DNA from: CAYXDO01 sp964463485
GTDB taxonomy: Bacteria; Myxococcota; Kuafuiibacteriia; Kuafuiibacteriales; Kuafuiibacteriaceae
Assembly (NCBI GenBank): GCA_964463485.1
Contig: CAYXDO010000073.1
Coordinates: forward strand, 1-51,869
Direction of reading: 5' to 3'
DNA: 51,869 nt
Made by a program: the position numbers and the translations under genes. Below, piece after piece: positions 8,287-16,869 of this stretch. The first letter of the stretch is position 1. The number at the start of each line of letters is the position of its first letter. A model generated the notes under the pieces. It was not told the DNA's origin. It searched no databases and was given only the letters and a program-made list of their open reading frames with translations.

Positions 8287-9888
8287 GTGATCTCGCGAGA
8301 ATCCCCCATTCGTGACCCCGTGGTCCTTCTAAGCGCGCTGTTCGGTGCGGCCGCGAGCGCCTGGGCGCTCTTCGCTGGACGGTATCTGCCCTCGATCGAT
8401 CTCTCCAACCACCTCGCGCTGATCTCGGCCCTCGCGCACGGAGGCGAAACCGGCGCGACCGACTACATCGAGCGGGTCTTCGCCCCGTCCCCGTACTTGC
8501 TGTTCTACGCGGTCACGGCGTTGTTCGGTCAGCTCGTCCCGGTCGATGTCGCCGCGAAGCTCGCCTTTGCCTTGTCCGGAAGCCTCCTCAGCCTCTCGGC
8601 CGCCTGCCTCGCCGACGCGACCGGACGAGACCCGCGCCTCGGCGCGCTGGCGCCATTGGCGCTGTTCAGTCTCAGCTTCGGCTGGGGCTTCGCCAGCTTC
8701 GTCTTCAGCACGCCCCTCTTCTTCTTCGCCCTGGCGGCCCACGAACGACTCGTCGCTCCCGCCGAGGACCTGACCAGGCGAGAAGGGCTCATGGCGCTCG
8801 GAGCCTACGCGCTGTGGGTAATGCTGGTGTTCAACGGCCACGGCCTGCTCGCGCTCGCGCTCGCCTTCCTCGTCGCGACGCGGGCGACATCGCTCTCGAT
8901 CGCTGGCCTCGTCCGAACGCGAAGCCGTCGGGCCCTCAGGCCCTTCGCGCTGGCCGCCGTTGGCGCTCTGCCGGCCGCGATATCGATGGTCCCGCTCATC
9001 ATCGGCCTGGAACGCAATCCTTGGCGTGAGGCAGGCACCCGCATCGAAGACGCCAAGCTCTTCATCTTCGAGCCGCTCTCGCGACACCTCGAAGGGATCG
9101 GCGGCAACCTCCTCGAACGCGGCTCGCCGAATCACTGGCTCGTGATGTGGGGCGCGGTTGCATGGTTCGGGCTCGCCCTCTTCCTGAGCATCGTGGCTGG
9201 CGCGCTACGGAGAGAAGCTCCTCCAAATGATCGAAGGTCGCTGGGCCTCGAGACCTACGCACTCGGATTGCTCGTCATTTACTTGGCCGGCCCGATCTCC
9301 GTCGGAGCTCCCGTGTCCGCGTGGCTCGTCTATCCGCGCTTCGGTGTGCTCGCAGGTGTCGCCCTCTCGATCTTGCCGCGCCTCTCGCTGAGGTCGTGGT
9401 TCGGCTGGCTCCTGATTCCGGCCGCATTTGTTTTGGTCGGAGCCAACGCAGAGCTCAACGCGCGCCACATCCGAAACTTCAGCAACCTCGCCGCGCACTA
9501 CGACCCCGTGCGCCGCGCCATACCGCCCAAGACCCGCGTGCTCGCGCTGACCGTGGTCCCTCAGGGAGACTTCACCAACCAGCACCCCGCGCTCGGCTCA
9601 CTCTATTTTTATCACATGGTCGACGGCGCCTCGGTCACCGCCTACCTGTTCCAAATGCCCGTGCTCCCGGCGCGAGTCCGAGTCGATCACGCGCCCCGCG
9701 CCCCGTTCTGGAAGACGCCGCACCTCTACGAGCCGAGAGTGCACGGCGTCGACTTCGATTACCTCGTGTTACGAGGACCAGAGATCGTCGAGCGAACCAG
9801 GCGTGCCCAGCTTCACGACCTCGTGACCGAGATCGACGGATGGTTCGTCTTCAAAACCAAGAACCCGACGCCGCGACCCAAAGATTGA
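8287..9888 (+). CDS. Polytopic membrane protein of unknown function
   Basis: About 533 residues with roughly ten or eleven hydrophobic segments spread over the first three quarters and a soluble C-terminal portion (about 420-533). The overall shape, a hydrophobic bundle with an early SIDLSNHLALISAL loop and a polar C-terminal domain, is reminiscent of GT-C-type glycosyltransferases or mannosyltransferase-like envelope proteins. I see no convincing catalytic motif, so function is left open. The frame is open from ATG 8212, but that start lies inside the palindromic repeat and would code a repeat-derived leader. GTG 8287 or GTG 8320 fits the edge of real coding sequence better. The gene converges on the alpha/beta hydrolase. 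Confidence 0.75.
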   Translation: MISRESPIRDPVVLLSALFGAAASAWALFAGRYLPSIDLSNHLALISALAHGGETGATDYIERVFAPSPYLLFYAVTALFGQLVPVDVAAKLAFALSGSLLSLSAACLADATGRDPRLGALAPLALFSLSFGWGFASFVFSTPLFFFALAAHERLVAPAEDLTRREGLMALGAYALWVMLVFNGHGLLALALAFLVATRATSLSIAGLVRTRSRRALRPFALAAVGALPAAISMVPLIIGLERNPWREAGTRIEDAKLFIFEPLSRHLEGIGGNLLERGSPNHWLVMWGAVAWFGLALFLSIVAGALRREAPPNDRRSLGLETYALGLLVIYLAGPISVGAPVSAWLVYPRFGVLAGVALSILPRLSLRSWFGWLLIPAAFVLVGANAELNARHIRNFSNLAAHYDPVRRAIPPKTRVLALTVVPQGDFTNQHPALGSLYFYHMVDGASVTAYLFQMPVLPARVRVDHAPRAPFWKTPHLYEPRVHGVDFDYLVLRGPEIVERTRRAQLHDLVTEIDGWFVFKTKNPTPRPKD

Positions 9889-9920
9889 GCTCGCGAGCCG
9901 TTCGCCCCACGCTTCGACGA

Positions 9921-9936
9921 TGATATCTTGATATCA
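9921..9936. promoter_or_regulatory. Orphan inverted repeat resembling a toxin-antitoxin operator
   Basis: TGATATC, two bases, GATATCA forms a perfect 7-bp inverted repeat in a GC-rich gene-free gap (9889-10048). Sites of this kind are often bound by ribbon-helix-helix antitoxins such as VapB-type proteins. No intact antitoxin or toxin gene follows; the next bases carry only short open frames. It may be the residue of a lost module, or coincidental. Confidence 0.35.
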
Positions 9937-10048
9937 CGTGTCGCCATTCGAGCGTTGGAGGAAGGAGAGCCTCAACAGTCTCTGCGGCCGAGCCCTGAAG
10001 CAAATGGTCGCCAAATATCTAGAGCCTACGTCACCAGATGATTGTGGC

Positions 10049-10879
10049 TCAGGCGTGCGCGAGGATCCACGTCGAGATCTTCTCGAAGATCTTCTCTCTC
10101 TCGACCAGCGGCTCATGGACGAGCTCGTGATACGCGTTCGGCACGCGCTCGACCGTCTTGTCCGTCATGCGTAAGCTCGCCGCGAATCGATCGGTCGCCG
10201 CCGCGCTCGCGACCTTGTCCGAGCCTCCGTACATCAACAACGTCGGCAGCGTGAGCCGGTGGGCGTCGCTCATCACCCGATCGATCGCGGCCATCGTCTC
10301 GGTGAACCACCGCGCGGTCGCGCCTTTGTTGTTCAACGGGTCCGTATCGTAGGCCGCCGCGAAGGTCGGGTCCTTGGCGACGTCCTTCCCCTTCAACCCG
10401 GCAGGCTGCGTGAACGTCGGCCAGTAACGCGACATCCCGCGCCCGAGCACGAGCTTGATCCGCGGCACCTCGAGCGCGAGCCCGAGGAACGGAGAGCTCA
10501 GCACGAGCGCTCGCAGGTCCTTGCCTCCGCCCTTTTGGAGCCAATGCGTCGCGAGCAGCGCGCCCATCGAATGCCCGAAGAGCAGCATGGGCTTGTCGCC
10601 CGCTCGCTTTCGGAGCTCCTCGAGGCCCGCGCCCGCGTCGTAGTGATACTCGTCGAAGCGGCCAACGTGCCCGCGAACGCCCGCCGATCTCCCGTGACCC
10701 CGTAGGTCAGGAGCGATCGTCGCGATCCCCTTGGAGCTCAAAGCTTCTGCTACGTGATCGTAACGACCGCCGTGCTCACCATAGCCGTGCAGAATCAACA
10801 GCCACGCGCGAGGGTCGTTCGGAGCCGCAAACTCGTGAAGATAGAGGGGCGTACCGTCGCCCGAAGAGAGATGAGCCAC
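10049..10879 (-). CDS. Alpha/beta hydrolase, monoacylglycerol lipase/lysophospholipase type
   Basis: 276 residues with a full serine-hydrolase fold. LLILHGYGEHGGRYDHVA is the oxyanion-hole HG region, PDLRGHGRSAG follows it, GHSMGA is the nucleophile elbow with the catalytic Ser, and MYGGSDKVAS carries the acid Asp. PNAYHELVHE supplies the His near the C-terminus. The pattern matches the Hydrolase_4/PldB group, whose members cleave monoacylglycerols or lysophospholipids. There is no signal peptide, so it is likely cytoplasmic or membrane-associated. It ends 9 bp before the next minus-strand gene's stop region, and that gene (the TatT-like lipoprotein) lies just upstream, so the two may be co-transcribed. 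Confidence 0.93.
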   Translation of the reverse strand: MAHLSSGDGTPLYLHEFAAPNDPRAWLLILHGYGEHGGRYDHVAEALSSKGIATIAPDLRGHGRSAGVRGHVGRFDEYHYDAGAGLEELRKRAGDKPMLLFGHSMGALLATHWLQKGGGKDLRALVLSSPFLGLALEVPRIKLVLGRGMSRYWPTFTQPAGLKGKDVAKDPTFAAAYDTDPLNNKGATARWFTETMAAIDRVMSDAHRLTLPTLLMYGGSDKVASAAATDRFAASLRMTDKTVERVPNAYHELVHEPLVEREKIFEKISTWILAHA

Positions 10880-10888
10880 GCGGCTCTA

Positions 10889-11782
10889 TCAGAAGAGGTC
10901 AGCGGCTTTGGCAAGCCGGTTCTTCGCTTGTCGCTTCGCGGCGCGGTTCTCGGGCGCGAAGTTCGGGTCGTCTCCCTCTTGAGCGGCCAGAACCTCGTTC
11001 AAGGTCTTCTCGTACTGCGCGCGGTCGTCGAGCTCGCGCAGGAGGAAGTCCGCCATGATCACCTTCGTGGGCAAGTACTGCGGCGCCAGCGAGATGGCCT
11101 TGTCGAAGTGCACCTTCGACTTGTCGAGGTCCTTACCCGCGATCGACGGGAGCGCGGAGTAGAACGCGCCGAAATAGCGATCCGCCCCGGCGTAGAAGAA
11201 GCTCTCGTCGAGCGCCTTGATCCGCTCCATCGCCGCCTTGACCCGGTCCTTGTAGAACAGCCGAGCGCTCAGGCCCTTCTGAACGGCGAAGCGCCCGAGG
11301 TTCGTGCAGTACCAGTAGGTCGCGGGCACCCCCGCCGCTTGGATCTCTTGAACCGCCTCGGCGAAGTCGATCCCGCTCTTCATCTTGGCGGCGAAGCCGG
11401 GGTCGATGATGATCAGCGCTTCCTCACCCCAGTCCGCGCCCTTCTCGTAGACAGGCATGAGCCGCTCTTTCAGATCGTCGCCCTCCTCGAGAGAGACGAA
11501 CGCGTCCGCCAGGTAATATTGAGCCCGAGCGAGCTTCACCCGGACGTCGGCGTTGTTCGGATCGGCTTTGGCGGCCGCTTCCCACGCGGCGATGGCCCCT
11601 TCGACCGCGGCCTTGTCGTCGCGCTTCGCCCAGAGCTCGTCGCCCTCGGCGATCTTGGCGGACATGTCGCCGGCCGCGGCAGCGGGAGTCGCGGTCGCCT
11701 CCTTCTCCCAAGCGGCCTGTCGCCCGGCGCTCGCGCAACCCACGGCGACTGAGAAAGACACCAACATCAAAGTTTGTTTCAT
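10889..11782 (-). CDS. TatT-family TPR lipoprotein (TRAP transporter component-like)
   Basis: About 297 residues. The start chosen is ATG 11782, giving MKQTLMLVSFSVAVGCASAG, a lipoprotein signal with lipobox AVGC; an ATG at 11818 would add 12 residues before it. The mature part is helical and repeat-like (WAKRDDKAAVEGAIAAWEAAAKADPNN, ARAQYYLADAF, GADRYFGAFYSALP, DKSKVHFDKAISLAPQY), as in the TatT/TRAP transporter T-component family, periplasmic lipoproteins that partner TRAP substrate-binding proteins in some bacteria. No TRAP permease or binding-protein gene is nearby, so its transport partner, if any, is elsewhere. Confidence 0.82.
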   Translation of the reverse strand: MKQTLMLVSFSVAVGCASAGRQAAWEKEATATPAAAAGDMSAKIAEGDELWAKRDDKAAVEGAIAAWEAAAKADPNNADVRVKLARAQYYLADAFVSLEEGDDLKERLMPVYEKGADWGEEALIIIDPGFAAKMKSGIDFAEAVQEIQAAGVPATYWYCTNLGRFAVQKGLSARLFYKDRVKAAMERIKALDESFFYAGADRYFGAFYSALPSIAGKDLDKSKVHFDKAISLAPQYLPTKVIMADFLLRELDDRAQYEKTLNEVLAAQEGDDPNFAPENRAAKRQAKNRLAKAADLF

Positions 11783-11836
11783 CGGAGGGCGAATACCCAG
11801 CAACGAAAACCATGTCAAACTCGTTCGCGGCCCGGC

Positions 11837-12784
11837 TCACGATCTCGGGGGACGTGACCGCTCTTCCAAGATACGAAGCGCGTTGCGGCGCAGCGAGGCC
11901 GAGCCCGTCCGTTGGAGCGCGGTTCCGTCGAGGACCTGACGTCGCCGCTCCTCGCTCGCTTCGTCTGCGAACATGGAGAGGTCCGGCGTAGTCAGCTCGG
12001 GATGCGGCTTCAGGCGGGGCTCCCGAGTGGGTTGGGCGAATTTGTTCCAAGGACAGACTTCCTGACAAATGTCGCACCCAGCCAGCCACCCGTGGGGATC
12101 GGGAGAGCCCGCAGGAACGCCTCCGACGTGCTCGACCGTCCAATAAGTGATGCACCGCCGCGCGTCGAGCACCCGAGGCGCTACGAACGCTTGAGTTGGG
12201 CAAGCGGTGAGGCAGCGCGTGCACGACCCGCAATAGTCGTCGTGAGGCGGATCGGCCTCGAGCTCCGCGGTGGTGACCAGCGCCGCCAGGAAAGTGTAGG
12301 TCCCAAGGTCGCGAGAGATCGCCATCGTCGACTTTCCGATCCACGCGATCCCTGCGCGAGCAGCCCACGCTCGTTCGAGCACCGGGGAGGTATCGAGCGC
12401 CGGGTGAACCTTGGCGTCGGGCACGAGCTGAATCAGAAACTTCCGGAGCTTTCGAACTCTCCGCTTGAGGAACCCATGATAGTCGTCGCTGCGAGCGTAC
12501 CGAGCCACGCGAGCTTCGGCGAGCACAGGCTCAGGAGCTTCTGGAGCATACGAAATCATGAGTGCGACAACCGACTTCGCGCCAGGGAGCAGCACCGTGG
12601 CGTCTTCGCGCTCGGCCACGCCTTCGGCCATGTAACCCATGCCGGCGTGACCGCCCTTCGCGAGCCACGCCCGCAGGCGCCCCTCGGGGTCCGCGGAGCC
12701 GGCGCGGGCCACCCCGACCTTCTGAAAGCCAAGCTCGAGGGCACGGGCTTTCAGGCGTTCGGTTAGGGTTCGCGCGTCATTCAT
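11837..12784 (-). CDS. queG: Epoxyqueuosine reductase QueG
   Basis: 315 residues. QueG reduces epoxyqueuosine to queuosine in tRNA wobble positions, using cobalamin and two 4Fe-4S clusters. Diagnostic features: MSYMAEG-like GMGYMAEG near residue 48, VLERAWAARAGIAWIGKS, the first cluster motif CGSCTRCLTACP, the arginine-rich CITYW segment, and the second cluster motif CDICQEVCPWN. The C-terminal region with LRRNAL is also typical. It is divergently arranged with the giant lipoprotein gene, sharing a gap of about 180 bp. Other queuosine genes are not in the window. Confidence 0.96.
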   Translation of the reverse strand: MNDARTLTERLKARALELGFQKVGVARAGSADPEGRLRAWLAKGGHAGMGYMAEGVAEREDATVLLPGAKSVVALMISYAPEAPEPVLAEARVARYARSDDYHGFLKRRVRKLRKFLIQLVPDAKVHPALDTSPVLERAWAARAGIAWIGKSTMAISRDLGTYTFLAALVTTAELEADPPHDDYCGSCTRCLTACPTQAFVAPRVLDARRCITYWTVEHVGGVPAGSPDPHGWLAGCDICQEVCPWNKFAQPTREPRLKPHPELTTPDLSMFADEASEERRRQVLDGTALQRTGSASLRRNALRILEERSRPPRS

Positions 12785-12963
12785 CCGGGCTCAGGAATGA
12801 CTTTTCGGGGCAAGTTTTGGCAACCACGAACGCAAACACCGATATCGTGGCATGCTCGACTACGAGAAACTCGACGTGTACGGATGCTCGAGCGACCGAC
12901 CACTCAACCGATGAAACGACGCAGCGGCCTCGACTTCGAAGACCGATCACGATAAAAAGCTCC

Positions 12964-15549
12964 GTGCGCCTCGCTCGTTGCCCCTGGGCGCTCCTGCTCC
13001 TGAGTTGCTCCCCAACCGTCGTCTCCAGAGTCTCTTCTTCGGCCGAAGCCGAAGTCATCGCCATGATCGACGAGCGCGGCGCTGTCCTCGAGGCCCAGCT
13101 CCTCAGAGAAGGCGGCGCGATACCCATCCCGGAAGGCCAACTCTTGGTCCGCTGGCCGATCTCGAAATCCGACTTCAGCTTCGCCGACGGCCGAGAGGTC
13201 GATCAGGCGACCTTCGACGGGCTGAGCGTCGCGGTCATCGCTTCCAACGCCACGGTGCCCTGTCCCTGCCGAGCGCCCGGCGGGTCGCGGCCGGCGACCA
13301 TCTTTCCGGGGGAGAGTTGTGCCCCTCCTTCTTTCGTGAAGCCGGAAATGCTTCGTCGCACCGACTCGGGCGCCGAGGCGGCGAATGACTCGGAGCTGCT
13401 GGCGTCGGCTTCGGAGGCGGTCCGCTTGTCATGGCCTGGTGAGTGCTCCTGCGCGCTCGAGGCAACCTCGAGCCAGGGCGAGCCGAAGCTCTGTGGGCTC
13501 GGAGCGCTCGGTCCGGCCTGGGCGTTCCCGACCCTCGCCATCAGCCCGTCGGGAGTCTTCGCGGCGTTCTCTGTTGACTATGCCAAGCTCGTCGGCGTCG
13601 ACGGCTCGGAGCAACTCATCGAGGCCGACGACTTTCCGACCGGTGATTTGGTCGCGATTCCCGGGGACGACGATTCGATCCTCGTAGTGGGTGCCCATCG
13701 GCCCGACGAGACGAGCGAGCTCGCCGCGGATTCGTACTCACCCTCCGCGACACCGAGTCGGCGGAAAATTCGAGCGGAGGTTCAAACCAGACTCCCTGAG
13801 GTCCGGATTCAATCGGCGCTGGTCCACAGCTCGGAGCTTCTGCTCGTCGGCAGCTACCAGGGCACCTTCAATCAGCGAGTCGCGCTGATTCTGTCCTGCT
13901 CCCTCGAACCCGATCTGCTGAGTTGCCAAGAAATGCCGATCGAGCGCTGCCGCGAGCACGCCGACAAGGCCGACGTGTCGTCCGCCGTCGCGCTCGAGGA
14001 TGGAAGTATGCTCGCGGTGACCCAAGGCGGGTGGTTTCTCAAGAGAGTCCGCGGAGAGAACGGCTGGTCGTGCGACGAGGAGGACAGCGCCATCGAGCTC
14101 GACGGCAAGGCCGGTTCGATCATCGACCTCCGCCACGTGGCCAGGGTGGGCTCCACCCTCGTCGCGTGTGGAAGGGTCGAGCTCGATGGTACGCGCCGCA
14201 TCGGCGTGGTGACCGCGTCCGTGAGCGCGCTCGTCCGAAACGGGACCGTCATCGCGCCGCGCCTGAGCCCGAAGCCGGTCTACTCCAGCGGGACCGATCA
14301 ATGCCGCGGGATCTGGGTCGACGGCGAGCGAGTCTTTGCCTCGTTCGGAGATCGAATCGTCGAGCTGTCACCCGCTGGCGAATTTCTGGGCGAATTCATC
14401 GAGCCCGGACGAATGCCTGATACGCCGTACGAAACGATCGGTCGTCGCGTCGTGCGAGGCTTGTCCGAGGGTTCCGTGCTCCTCCTCGAGACCATCGACG
14501 GAGCGATCTTTCGGGACTCCGGTTCGGGGCCCGAGCGAGTACACGGCCGAAGAGAGTACGACGAGAGCACGCCGGGGCTGGTAGCACGACCCGACGGTTC
14601 GATCCTGATCTTCGAACCGCTCGCCGGCGTTTACCGCGCGCGACTCGAGCCAGGCTCGATGAGTTGTGCCGATATCTCCATCGAACCCATCGCCACCACG
14701 ACGCGCTGGATAGAGCCCGACGAGCAACTGTGGAACGTCGTGGGAATTCGCGGGGACGAGCGTAAGTTTGTCGTCGTGGTCGCGAAGGAAGGAAGGGCGG
14801 CCGCGCGATGGATCGATCTGGATGAAGTCGAGCCGGAGCGCGAAGTGCCGCTCGGGGAGCTCGTCGAGTTGCACAGCGCCGTCGAGCTCGGAGACGGCCA
14901 CATCCTGCTAACTCGCCAAGACGGGTCGCTCGCCGAAGTCGGTGAGCTCGCAGCGCGGGAAGTCACCGTCGATTTTGGCACGGGAGCCTTCGGTGCTTCG
15001 GACCCGCGGAGTGAGTCTCCGACCTGGCGAGCCGTGGACACCCACGACGGGGTTGCGTGGGCGACCGGCGGTACGTCCGTCGCTCGAGTCCGAATGACTC
15101 CGACCGGCGCGCTCGCCGAGGGCGTCTCCCTGCGCGAGCTCCCCGGCGGGCGGGAGGCCACCGGGCTCGAGCTGTCCGCGGTGCGCGCGGGATGTTTTGG
15201 CGCCGAGGTCGCGGGTCGCGAAGTCGACCAGATCACGACCGAGCGAGCCAAGTTCCAGCAGTCCTTCGAAATCGGGTGCCGGCCGAGGGGCTCGCCCGTC
15301 TCTGCGTCCTGCCAAACCGACCTACTCACCGGCACGCCCGAAGTGCGTGCCTCCGAGCCGCTCTTCATCGTCGGAGGTCAAACGAATCGAAAGGTCCTGT
15401 ATCGGACCTTCGTTTTTTCTCCACCCCAAGGAATTCGCGATCTGCCACCGCCGTTCGTCGTCCGCGGGGTCGGCACGGGAAATCTGACGATCCTCGCTCA
15501 ACGTTACGGCGGAACCGTCGCAGTGATCGATCGGCAACCCAAGGATTGA
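12964..15549 (+). CDS. Giant lipoprotein of unknown function, paralogue A
   Basis: About 861 residues from GTG 12964. That start yields VRLARCPWALLLLSCSPT, a short lipoprotein signal with lipobox LLSC; the frame is open upstream to 12562 but that part is antisense to queG. Early features are EVIAMIDERGAVLEA, a small Cys-rich segment (CPCRAPGG, FPGESCAPP, WPGECSCALE) and then a long series of beta-strand/turn stretches such as AISPSGVFAAFS, VAIPGDDDSILVVG and VARPDGSILIF, which suggest propeller-like repeats. No enzyme motif is visible. It is clearly related to the 28717-31356 protein: same order of IDE(R/N)G, paired-cysteine segments and the LSW(P/S)GECSC/LNWSGRCDC motif. Probably outer-membrane anchored. 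Confidence 0.82.
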   Translation: MRLARCPWALLLLSCSPTVVSRVSSSAEAEVIAMIDERGAVLEAQLLREGGAIPIPEGQLLVRWPISKSDFSFADGREVDQATFDGLSVAVIASNATVPCPCRAPGGSRPATIFPGESCAPPSFVKPEMLRRTDSGAEAANDSELLASASEAVRLSWPGECSCALEATSSQGEPKLCGLGALGPAWAFPTLAISPSGVFAAFSVDYAKLVGVDGSEQLIEADDFPTGDLVAIPGDDDSILVVGAHRPDETSELAADSYSPSATPSRRKIRAEVQTRLPEVRIQSALVHSSELLLVGSYQGTFNQRVALILSCSLEPDLLSCQEMPIERCREHADKADVSSAVALEDGSMLAVTQGGWFLKRVRGENGWSCDEEDSAIELDGKAGSIIDLRHVARVGSTLVACGRVELDGTRRIGVVTASVSALVRNGTVIAPRLSPKPVYSSGTDQCRGIWVDGERVFASFGDRIVELSPAGEFLGEFIEPGRMPDTPYETIGRRVVRGLSEGSVLLLETIDGAIFRDSGSGPERVHGRREYDESTPGLVARPDGSILIFEPLAGVYRARLEPGSMSCADISIEPIATTTRWIEPDEQLWNVVGIRGDERKFVVVVAKEGRAAARWIDLDEVEPEREVPLGELVELHSAVELGDGHILLTRQDGSLAEVGELAAREVTVDFGTGAFGASDPRSESPTWRAVDTHDGVAWATGGTSVARVRMTPTGALAEGVSLRELPGGREATGLELSAVRAGCFGAEVAGREVDQITTERAKFQQSFEIGCRPRGSPVSASCQTDLLTGTPEVRASEPLFIVGGQTNRKVLYRTFVFSPPQGIRDLPPPFVVRGVGTGNLTILAQRYGGTVAVIDRQPKD

Positions 15550-15645
15550 GCGTGAACGCTGCCGACCGCGCAGGCCGTAGACTCAGCCCGCAGAGTACGC
15601 GGTACGCCGGGACCGCGCGCTCACGGGATCGATGATGGCGACGAC

Positions 15646-16869
15646 TCAGCGTCTGCCAAGCTTCTGGGAGTAAACGCCTTCGGCGTACGCTCGCCCGGGC
15701 TCGAGCACGGGCCCGGAAAATCCGAGGCAGCGACCGCTCGTCTCGAGTCGGATCCTCGAATTCGCTTCTTCCACGCCGCACGCGGGAGCCGTCGGGAGCG
15801 ACGACTGAGTGCCATCGTACGCAAGCCCGTCAGGCATCCAGACGTTCCAGCGGGCTCCGCGGATCGTGATCGGAAAGCTCGGAAGCTCGAGGTGATACCT
15901 ACCGCGAATGCCGAGGCGTGGCGCATCGAACGTGTAACTCAGCTCGACCCGTCGCCCGCTGGGTTCGAGGGGCACCGTGAATGCGCCGTCCTTTGGGTCC
16001 ACGGAGAGCGACTTCGTGCCCAGATACACCCGCCAAAGCCGCGCGCCGGCGGGCAGCACCAGCGACAACGACTTGTCCCCTTGGCCGGCCCGGGCGAAGA
16101 AGCTCAGCCGAGTCACGCCGGTCCCCCCCAGCGAGACGACCGTGCTCGCCATGAGCTCCTCGACCAACGCCGAAGCCTCCGGTGACTCCGAGCTCGCTCG
16201 GCCAAGGCGCAGGTCGAACCCATCTCCTTGAAGCGCGGCCTCGATCGCCACGCCGTCTGGAGACTCTTTCACCGTCCACCACGAGCTCCCGCCAACCTCC
16301 AAGGCCGTAGCCTCCGCCACCCACAGCCGCGCTCGACCCACCGAGGCACCGGGAACGGAGAGACTGAGGCGGCGCGTCGCACCCTCGAGCGTCCGCTCGA
16401 GCTCCAAGGAGACGGCGTACGCGCCGGATCCCTCCGCCACTATGCCAAACCACTCACCGTCCCGCACGACGAACGCCCGCCGGTGGATGGGTGCGACAAT
16501 CGACGCCGCCGCCACGGAGAATTGATTCGAGATCAGCGGCACGGTGACCCACCGGTCCTCCAAGACGTTGATCGTCACTTCGATCCGAAGCTTCGCCGAG
16601 GCGCCCCTCAGCTCGCCGTTCACACGTACGAATCCCAGCGCAAAGTCCATCGGGCTCTGCTGGGGCACCATCTCACGAGGCAGGGGCGCGCTCTCCGCCT
16701 CGAGCAGCTTCTTGAGGTCCGGCCATGCGATCGTCGCACGATCGATCCGGATCCGCGCGGGCTGCGCCCAACTCGAAGAAGCGCCGAGCACGAGGCCCAT
16801 AAAACCCATGAGACCCACAAAACCCACGAGACCCACGAGACCCACGAGACCCACAGAGCGCGTCTTCAT
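15646..16869 (-). CDS. Secreted protein of unknown function with repeat-built signal peptide
   Basis: 407 residues. ATG 16869 overlaps the stop of the upstream membrane-protein gene by four bases (ATGA), supporting this start over the longer open frame to 17415. The signal peptide is unusual: after MKTRS its hydrophobic core is a run of GLV/GFV/GLM triplets encoded by a 9-bp tandem repeat, ending in SSSWAQ, a plausible cleavage site. The mature part is rich in beta strands (VTVPLISNQFSVAAASIV, RAFVVRDGEWFGIV, RVELSYTFDAP) with no recognised catalytic motif. It probably acts in the envelope together with the CreD-like protein encoded just before it. Confidence 0.8.
   Translation of the reverse strand: MKTRSVGLVGLVGLVGFVGLMGFMGLVLGASSSWAQPARIRIDRATIAWPDLKKLLEAESAPLPREMVPQQSPMDFALGFVRVNGELRGASAKLRIEVTINVLEDRWVTVPLISNQFSVAAASIVAPIHRRAFVVRDGEWFGIVAEGSGAYAVSLELERTLEGATRRLSLSVPGASVGRARLWVAEATALEVGGSSWWTVKESPDGVAIEAALQGDGFDLRLGRASSESPEASALVEELMASTVVSLGGTGVTRLSFFARAGQGDKSLSLVLPAGARLWRVYLGTKSLSVDPKDGAFTVPLEPSGRRVELSYTFDAPRLGIRGRYHLELPSFPITIRGARWNVWMPDGLAYDGTQSSLPTAPACGVEEANSRIRLETSGRCLGFSGPVLEPGRAYAEGVYSQKLGRR
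16801..16858. repeat. 9-bp tandem repeat inside a signal-peptide coding region
   Basis: Units of the form acccacgag (gagacccac in register) with a few substitutions. On the coding (minus) strand each unit encodes Gly-Leu-Val or a close variant, so copy-number change would lengthen or shorten the hydrophobic core without a frameshift. Confidence 0.85.

Noticed and set aside
9938..10174. Small plus-strand open frame of 78 codons
   Set aside because: Most of it is antisense to the hydrolase gene; no ribosome-binding site or family resemblance.
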